This document shows positions 42,501 through 47,274 of a stretch of 47,274 nucleotides of DNA, piece after piece. Both the position numbers and the translations under genes were made by a program. Positions within the stretch are counted from its first letter, which is position 1; every line of letters begins with the position of its first letter. Source of the stretch: Magnetococcales bacterium (GTDB lineage: Bacteria; Pseudomonadota; Magnetococcia; Magnetococcales; JADFWU01); the NCBI GenBank assembly GCA_015234045.1, contig JADFWU010000022.1, forward strand, positions 1-47,274. The letters run 5' to 3'. The notes under the pieces were generated by a model, which did not search any database, had not been told where the DNA came from, and saw nothing but the letters and a program-made list of their open reading frames with translations.

Positions 42501-43741
42501 AGCCGCTCATCTCAGAGACGGAGCCTGAGTCAATTACGCTTTCAGAAGAGAATCTAAAACAGCCCGCTGGTGATGGGCCTGCGGTTTTGGTGATTGATGA
42601 TGACATCCATTTTCAGGACTCCATCGTCTTGATCAATCGTCAGTATGGTCATCGGGTTTTGTTGGCTGAGACCGGTAGACAAGGGTTGGCAATGGCGGCT
42701 AAACACCGGCCTCAAGGGATTATTCTGGATATGGGTTTGCCAGATATGGGTGGTGATCAGGTGTTGCGTACTCTGAAAACCGATCCCGATTTAAAGGATA
42801 TTCCCATCTATGTTATTTCAGCACAGGATCGTGATCCCACTCTGTTGGAAAATGGTGTAATGGGCGTACTGCAAAAACCGGTGACCGACGATGAAATCGT
42901 TGCAGCGGAAGTGGCCTTGTTGGGTGCTGTTAGTCAGCAGGTGTATAGATCCATTCTCATGGTTGAAGGTTTGACGCTGAAACAAGATCTGATCGAGAAT
43001 CGGATTGTTGAGACAGGTGGTCGGTTAACGGTGAGTCATTCAGCCAAGGAAGGTCTTGCCTTGGTGGAGAAGCAATCATTTGATCTGATTCTGGTTGATC
43101 ATGATCTGGATGATATGGATTGTGTGGTCTTTTGTGAACAGATCCGCGTACATCAACCGGATGTCGCCCTGATTATCTATGGTTCTGGTTCGTTTGGAGA
43201 GTCTCGCGCATCGGATCTGCGCCGCTTTACCGATAGTATTATTCAGCAAGCACCAAGCGCGACCCAAAGGCTGTTTGAGGATATTGATCGCTTCCTGTCT
43301 AAAACAGAGAGAGGCACGGCACAAGAGAGCGTGTCTTTGAGCGCAATAAGTTCTGATAAGCTTCTGGAACAACGCCGGATTATGATTGTTGATGATGATC
43401 CACGCAATCTGTTTGTGCTGACCGCTTCTCTGGAACAGCATGGTGCGGTTGTGATCACTGCATTAAATGGGCTCAAGGCATTGGCACTGTTGAAAAAAGA
43501 GTCGGTTGATCTGGTGTTTATGGATATCATGATGCCGGATATGAACGGCTATGAGGCCATTGAGCAGATTCGTGCAGATGCTGATCTAATGCATCTTCCG
43601 ATCATAGCTCTAACCGCTAAAGCCCTCAAAGAGGACCGACAGAAGTGTATGGATGCTGGTGCGGATGACTATCTGTCAAAGCCGGTGGACTATGAAGTGC
43701 TGGTCAACATGGCCAAAGCTTGGATTGAGAAGGGCGCATGA
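39539..43741 (+). CDS. Giant hybrid kinase: Cache-HAMP-GAF-coil-HisKA-HATPase-REC-REC-REC
   Basis: This protein has 1400 residues. Membrane segments at about 20-38 and 323-347 enclose a dCache-like domain; HAMP and a second HAMP-like repeat (about 350-450), GAF (about 465-620), a Gln/Glu-rich coil (about 625-745), HisKA with His749 (LANMSHELRTPLNAIIVISKML), HATPase_c ([27 protein letters not shown]) and three receivers follow. The first receiver (about 1015-1130) looks complete. The second (about 1140-1260) lacks the acidic pair (MVEGLTL) and the lysine and is probably a pseudo-receiver. The third (about 1277-1395) is canonical. It overlaps the CheB-CheR gene (ATGA), which suggests co-regulation by methylation. 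Confidence 0.93.
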   Translation: MKILHQLMDRLTRIGIRSRFYLSFYLVVVLSISGVSYYGYHTAHDVLYGKALALVSQKTERLSKQIENILYDVPADLIFLSSAYALHRTLFWQDLAVANKVTSWRTQVLETFDSFLKARTHYVSIRFFDQNGDSTIELLSDDHLHSASHRGEGVLRMVDANVRLSVQYYLEGDRQDYFALPMSFNTRDGKIEKPFLPVVRFAQPVIGENGVDYGTIEVRVDAKYLFETLQKAEQQEDWDFYLVSADGSYLYHADAQKQWGALLGHDASLSQDFPALFAQLANNSTGIVDIDDHVMSYKRISLKRTDESHVWYLISSVNQTAVMESINFFIIVFIGILVTTLAMALLVSRVTIDSVLKPINAVTRQLERLGKGEMVQEVIHYSGQDSIAEMLVSANRLMDNMANTITQVESISRGDYKQRVVLLSQKDQLGTAINTMSQILQDSQSENRVQNWLNEGIGQLSRQLSGDLSLQVLSERALSFVARYLEAGQGVFYDIQQDDTGIELTLVASYMFTERHRISNRFRLGQGVIGQVAREKKPILLKNISRTEREITTGLVTSKPLNSMTLPLVYQEALQGVMELVSFIPFDKNHQTFLDQATDVIAVALFSARQRMQVKQLLDLAEENAKVVKVQNRKLQASNDRMEIQQRQLQEANNQMEEQQQQLQQQTEELQHSNAQMEEQQQQLQQQTEELQQTNAQMEEQQQQLQQQTEELESKNEALRTSRDEINSRAKQLEEANQYKSDFLANMSHELRTPLNAIIVISKMLFMNEEGKLDEETVKRAQVVFDSGNDLLRLINDILDLSKVEAGRVDLHWESFSSVDVAEELNALFIESFREKSLRFVVEDQFQGVLTSDRNKLVQVLRNLLGNALKFTQEGQVTLKFERNDDHNCACRILVSDTGIGIPQDKLAQVFEAFRQVDGSISRQFGGTGLGLSISRKFVDLLGGTLSVSSVAGEGSTFTVCLPLEIDNAHVVSNSVTRISQPPTRQQKPLISETEPESITLSEENLKQPAGDGPAVLVIDDDIHFQDSIVLINRQYGHRVLLAETGRQGLAMAAKHRPQGIILDMGLPDMGGDQVLRTLKTDPDLKDIPIYVISAQDRDPTLLENGVMGVLQKPVTDDEIVAAEVALLGAVSQQVYRSILMVEGLTLKQDLIENRIVETGGRLTVSHSAKEGLALVEKQSFDLILVDHDLDDMDCVVFCEQIRVHQPDVALIIYGSGSFGESRASDLRRFTDSIIQQAPSATQRLFEDIDRFLSKTERGTAQESVSLSAISSDKLLEQRRIMIVDDDPRNLFVLTASLEQHGAVVITALNGLKALALLKKESVDLVFMDIMMPDMNGYEAIEQIRADADLMHLPIIALTAKALKEDRQKCMDAGADDYLSKPVDYEVLVNMAKAWIEKGA
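41504..41692 (+). repeat. Three 63-bp repeats encoding a Gln/Glu heptad coil
   Basis: Units at 41504, 41567 and 41630 each encode 21 residues (three heptads) of the form MEEQQQQLQQQTEELQxxNAQ, after a shorter related piece (MEIQQRQLQEANNQ). They occupy residues 656-718 of the kinase, between GAF and HisKA. Because the repeat is a whole number of heptads, copy changes keep the coil in register. Confidence 0.93.
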
Positions 43742-45423
43742 GTATCTCTGTTCATCAGGGTGCTGATAAAAAAAACATCATGGTGTTGGGCGATATTCGT
43801 GAACAGACAGAAACACTGCTTTTGAACATGCTGCGGGAGCCGAATGATCAAAAGGTCGAGGTATCATTCTTTGATGCCACAATGGTCAAGGCAAAGGTTG
43901 TTCAAGGGTTGCACCATTTTCTGAATCAGAATCCAGATAATCAGATTTCAGTTTATCAAAGCACATTGGCCCAATATCTCCATAAACTGGATATAGCCTG
44001 TCGTCATCGGTTTGCTGCCCACAACGCGATAGAAAAATCACCCTTTAATGCCATAGCGCTGGGCGGTTCGGCAGATAGTTTGGATAAAATTATTCACATT
44101 ATCCAAAATCTGCCAGTAAGCGCGCTTTCAGTGTTTATTGTCCAACATGTTATGGAGGATAACACCAATTATCTTGATGAACTACTGCGTACCCGCACTG
44201 ATTATACATTGTTGATGCCGTTCCATATGACGGCGATTGAGCCGAGTACGATCTATATCGCACCAGCCGGTTATCAGATGCGTGTTCATGACGGTTTGGT
44301 CTATCTCACGCGGGACCGAAAACGCAACTATGCTCGGCCTTCCATTGATATCTTGTTTGAATCGTTGGGTAGTGTCTATAAGGAACACTTGCTTGCGGTA
44401 TTGCTATGTGGATTTGGTCGGGATGGTGTGGACTCTTTGCACCATATCCGGCAACAGGGTGGTTGGGTTCTGGTAGAGAATGGTGAAGAGTGTGATGCCC
44501 CGGTGTTGGTGGAAGCGGCGATTGCAGAGAAGGCTTATGATCAAATCTGTACGGTGGAGGAGATCAGCGCTCACTGTGCTGCTGCAACGGGTCATGTGCT
44601 GGACAGTGCCTTGACCCAAACTTTTCTCAAAGCGATAGACAGTCGCTATGGCTATCAATTTCAACACTATGCGTCAGGCACTTTGGAACGGCGAATTAAA
44701 CGGTTGATGCATGCGTCCGGTTATGATGCGGATCAATTTTTTGCTTTTCAGCGTGATGTGTTGACTCAGCCTCGGCTTTACGAACAGTTGTTTCTCTCCT
44801 TTTCCATTGGTGTCACCCGGTTTTTTCGCCATCCGGAGCAGTTTTCCTGGTTGCGTTCCCATGTGTTGCCCTATCTGGAGAGTTTTCCTTATATTCGAAT
44901 CTGGGTTGCTGGTTGTGCCAGTGGAGAAGAGGCTTTTTCTTTGGCTATTCTTCTTGAAGAGGCAGGGTTGTTGGAAAAGTCCAGAATCTATGCTACTGAT
45001 ATCAATCCAATTCTCTTGCAGCATGCTACAAATGGTTTGTTTGGTCGTGACGGTTTGGAAACCTTTAGCGAAAACCATCAAAAGAGTGGCGGACGTGGCA
45101 CAGTACGCGACTCTATGGTCGATAATGGGCGATATTTAGCATTGAATTCTCGGTTTCAGGATAAAATTTTATGGTATCATCACTCGTTAGTCAGTGACGG
45201 CGCATTTAATGAATTCCAACTAATTATGTGTCGAAATGTGCTCATCTATTTCAATTCAGAATTGCAACGGAAGGTAATGAAACTGTTTGCACGCTCTCTT
45301 CATCCTCGTGGTTTCTTGATGTTAGGTGCTCAGGAAGGGATTCATCCTGGTGGTGGTCAAACACACTTCAAGGTGATGGAGAAGCAGTTGAAGTTCTTTC
45401 AATTGAAAGATGGTTACGCATAA
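43738..45423 (+). CDS. CheB-CheR fusion (methylesterase-methyltransferase)
   Basis: This protein has 561 residues. Residues 1-95 are a small domain that is not a receiver and looks faintly STAS-like. The CheB esterase domain (about 103-285) keeps its triad: Ser111 in LGGSADS, His137 in VQHV and Asp229 in GFGRDGVD. The CheR part (about 290-555) has the N-terminal helical domain ([16 protein letters not shown]), the SAM motif [15 protein letters not shown], Asp421 in YATDINP and [11 protein letters not shown]. CheR methylates glutamates of receptors; CheB removes the groups or deamidates glutamines. It lacks a regulatory receiver of its own; the neighbouring kinases could provide control. It starts inside the stop of the giant kinase and shares a base with the next start (TAATG). 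Confidence 0.93.
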   Translation: MSISVHQGADKKNIMVLGDIREQTETLLLNMLREPNDQKVEVSFFDATMVKAKVVQGLHHFLNQNPDNQISVYQSTLAQYLHKLDIACRHRFAAHNAIEKSPFNAIALGGSADSLDKIIHIIQNLPVSALSVFIVQHVMEDNTNYLDELLRTRTDYTLLMPFHMTAIEPSTIYIAPAGYQMRVHDGLVYLTRDRKRNYARPSIDILFESLGSVYKEHLLAVLLCGFGRDGVDSLHHIRQQGGWVLVENGEECDAPVLVEAAIAEKAYDQICTVEEISAHCAAATGHVLDSALTQTFLKAIDSRYGYQFQHYASGTLERRIKRLMHASGYDADQFFAFQRDVLTQPRLYEQLFLSFSIGVTRFFRHPEQFSWLRSHVLPYLESFPYIRIWVAGCASGEEAFSLAILLEEAGLLEKSRIYATDINPILLQHATNGLFGRDGLETFSENHQKSGGRGTVRDSMVDNGRYLALNSRFQDKILWYHHSLVSDGAFNEFQLIMCRNVLIYFNSELQRKVMKLFARSLHPRGFLMLGAQEGIHPGGGQTHFKVMEKQLKFFQLKDGYA

Positions 45424-47138
45424 TGACTCAATTATTCCGTATTCTGATTGTTGATGACAACGCAAACAACCGCTTTACGTTGAAAAGCGTGTTAACGCGG
45501 CTGGACAATTGTCAAACGCAGGAAGCGGCTTCAGGTGATGAGGCGCTTGTTGCGGTCATTGAACATCAGATTGATTTGATCCTGTTGGATATCCAGATGC
45601 CGGGTCTTGATGGTTTTGAGACTGCGCGTCATCTAAAGATGTCTGCCCGTACCCGTGATATTCCTATCATCTTTGTCACCGCAGTGTTCAAGGCGGAAGA
45701 GTTTATCCGCAAAGGTTACAAAGTTGGTGCGATAGACTACCTGACCAAGCCCATTGATGACAATCAATTGATTAATCGGATTCAGCTCTATCAGCGGTTG
45801 TTTCAGCGTGAAAGACATGTGCGTGACGCGCTGAACGCACTTCAGGAAAAAGAGCGCCAACTTCAGAAAATCAATCAAGAACTGGATCAGCGTGTCCAGC
45901 AACGCACACACTCTCTCAAGCTGAAAAATCAACATCTCGAACAGGAAATTCAGGAACGAAAACGTGTTGGCAATGCCCTCAAACATGCCATGAAAAAGGC
46001 TGAGGCAGCCAACAAGGCAAAAAGTGAATTCCTTGCCACCATGAGCCATGAAATCCGCACGCCCATGAATGTGGTCATCGGAATGAGTGATCTGTTGCTG
46101 GATAGCACGCTGGATGGTGAACAGAAACAGTTTGCTGAAGTGTTGCAAAATGCCGGGCGTTCTCTCCTTGACCTGATCAACGATATCCTTGATTTGTCAC
46201 GTATTGAAGCGGGACAAGTTGATCTTTCTCCTACACCGTTTCAGGCGGCTAAACTTGTTCAGCAGGTTGTGGAGATCCTTGAGATCAAAGCGGCCGAAAA
46301 TGGTATCCATTTGAGCTGTGAGATTGCCGAAGATGTGCCGGAAAGTGTGTATGGTGATAACAGCCGAATTCGCCAGATTTTGGTGAACCTTGTTGGTAAT
46401 GCGGTGAAGTTTACTGAACAGGGCAGTGTGACAATTCAGCTGAGCTATCATCATACTGACGTGCATCAATTGAATTTTGTCGTTAAAGATACCGGAATCG
46501 GCATTGATAAAAAGCATCTTGATTCTATTTTTAATATGTTTTCTCAAGCGGACTCCAGTGTTTCACGACGGTATGGTGGTTCTGGTCTTGGTTTGACCAT
46601 CTCCAGTCGTTTGGTTGGGTTGATGGGCGGTTCGATTCGTGTGGAGAGTACGCTTGGCAAAGGCAGTGCTTTTTATTTTAGTGTGCCGGTTCATTTGGCT
46701 GATCGTGTTGACATACCTGCTGAATCGCCAGAAACCAAGCCACGTTCCGGTGAGGCGGTTAAGGCGTTGCATATTCTTCTGGTCGAAGACAGCCCGGACA
46801 ATCAATTGTTGATCAAGACCTATTTGAAAAAAACACCACACACATTGGACATTGTTTCCAATGGTGTTGAAGCACTGAAAACGATGATTAATAACCATGA
46901 TACGTTGGATCTGGTATTGATGGATATTCAGATGCCAGTGATGGACGGTTATGCGGCCACGCGGGCTATTCGCAAATGGGAAAAGGATGAATCGCGTGAT
47001 TCTCTGCCCGTTCTGGCACTGACAGCCTTTGCTCTGGAAGAAGAGAAGCAGAAGTGTTTAGCGGTCGGATGCAACGAGCACATGACCAAACCGATTCGCA
47101 AGAAGATTCTTATGGATATGATCGCGCAGTTCTCATAA
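45423..47138 (+). CDS. Cytoplasmic hybrid kinase REC-HisKA-HATPase-REC
   Basis: This 571-residue protein starts at ATG 45423, which overlaps the CheB-CheR stop; the longer open frame from 45228 would lie entirely within CheR. The order is a receiver with Asp56 ([17 protein letters not shown]), a coiled coil (about 125-190), HisKA with His209 ([22 protein letters not shown]), HATPase_c ([26 protein letters not shown]) and a C-terminal receiver ([26 protein letters not shown]). It has no membrane segment. The N-terminal receiver probably accepts phosphate from the giant kinase, so this would be the second stage of the relay. No transcription factor or other classical output gene follows it inside the window. 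Confidence 0.93.
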   Translation: MTQLFRILIVDDNANNRFTLKSVLTRLDNCQTQEAASGDEALVAVIEHQIDLILLDIQMPGLDGFETARHLKMSARTRDIPIIFVTAVFKAEEFIRKGYKVGAIDYLTKPIDDNQLINRIQLYQRLFQRERHVRDALNALQEKERQLQKINQELDQRVQQRTHSLKLKNQHLEQEIQERKRVGNALKHAMKKAEAANKAKSEFLATMSHEIRTPMNVVIGMSDLLLDSTLDGEQKQFAEVLQNAGRSLLDLINDILDLSRIEAGQVDLSPTPFQAAKLVQQVVEILEIKAAENGIHLSCEIAEDVPESVYGDNSRIRQILVNLVGNAVKFTEQGSVTIQLSYHHTDVHQLNFVVKDTGIGIDKKHLDSIFNMFSQADSSVSRRYGGSGLGLTISSRLVGLMGGSIRVESTLGKGSAFYFSVPVHLADRVDIPAESPETKPRSGEAVKALHILLVEDSPDNQLLIKTYLKKTPHTLDIVSNGVEALKTMINNHDTLDLVLMDIQMPVMDGYAATRAIRKWEKDESRDSLPVLALTAFALEEEKQKCLAVGCNEHMTKPIRKKILMDMIAQFS

Positions 47139-47141
47139 TGT

Positions 47142-47268
47142 CAGGCGTTACGCAGTTGACTGCGTCAGAGGCCCAAAGGGCCGACTTCTACAGGGGACTG
47201 GGGACCGAAGGTCCCCAGCGGGTTTGGGCAGCGCCCAAATTAATGTAATGCGGGGCGTTTACGCCCCG
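47142..47268 (+). repeat. Array of five perfect hairpins after the signalling operon
   Basis: The array starts with the dispersed motif CAGGCGTTACGCAGTTG. Five self-complementary units follow one another: 47151-47164 (stem CGCAG, about 5 bp), 47170-47182 (GGCCC/GGGCC), 47198-47218 (CTGGGGACC, 9 bp, loop GAA), 47223-47239 (TTTGGGC, 7 bp, loop AGC) and 47251-47268 (CGGGGCG, 7 bp, loop TTTA). Arms differ between units, so it is not a simple tandem repeat. There is no T run. It may end or stabilise the operon mRNA, or be a chromosomal repeat of REP/BIME type. The window ends six bases beyond. Confidence 0.8.
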
Positions 47269-47274
47269 AGCATA

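Noticed and set aside
45228-45422. Longer N-terminus for the last hybrid kinase
   Set aside because: This part lies wholly inside the CheR coding region in another frame and shows no domain; ATG 45423 begins exactly at the receiver domain.

Overview
The window looks like a chromosomal segment of a Gram-negative Pseudomonadota-type bacterium. The gene set includes XerC, a DUF484 protein, a yggS/proC/yggT/yggU block, Tat and Sec exported proteins, an EnvZ/OmpR-like pair and many very large hybrid histidine kinases. The density of multi-sensor hybrid kinases and the scattered GGCGTTACGCAGTTG repeats remind me of Magnetococcales (Etaproteobacteria), but that placement is a guess. I see no tRNA, rRNA, CRISPR array, transposase or phage genes.

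Left end (1-4031): a conspicuously AT-rich, probably transferred Gabija defence pair, gajA (OLD-like ATPase plus TOPRIM nuclease) and gajB (UvrD-like helicase). Then 4.1-8.6 kb, all minus strand: an exported protein of unknown function, a thioredoxin-fold protein, a YdcF-like protein, xerC and a DUF484 gene, the last three overlapping. At 9.0-10.3 kb, plus strand: an ArsR-type regulator, a membrane rhodanese and a thioredoxin-2, resembling ygaVP-type sulfur/redox operons, with a clear promoter overlapped by an inverted repeat. At 10.4-14.9 kb, minus strand: yggS, a small coiled-coil protein, a long disordered Lys/Ala/Pro-rich protein, proC, yggT and yggU. The yggU stop codon lies in the end of a 146-bp palindromic, MITE-like element.

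Middle (15-36.6 kb): an orphan chemoreceptor without a periplasmic domain; an EnvZ/OmpR-like two-component system divergent from a CpxP/Spy-like periplasmic protein that carries six 33-bp repeats; a minus-strand run of Tat-exported solute-binding protein, two hybrid kinases and a Sel1-repeat protein, where the first kinase has a duplicated ribosome binding site and start that creates a 12-codon upstream ORF; a 1237-residue hybrid kinase with a periplasmic c-type haem motif; an ankyrin protein; then an overlapping plus-strand operon of two CNNM/CorC-type membrane proteins and a LOG-like protein.

Right end (36.7-47.1 kb): one tightly packed operon of five signalling genes. It encodes a CHASE3-like/HAMP/GAF sensor without a kinase, an exported protein built from eight 38-39-residue helical repeats that I do not recognise, a 1400-residue Cache/HAMP/GAF hybrid kinase with a Gln/Glu-rich heptad-repeat coil, a CheB-CheR fusion, and a REC-kinase-REC protein. 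It looks like a phosphorelay with its own methylation module and is the best candidate for an undescribed system. The window ends in five back-to-back perfect hairpins.
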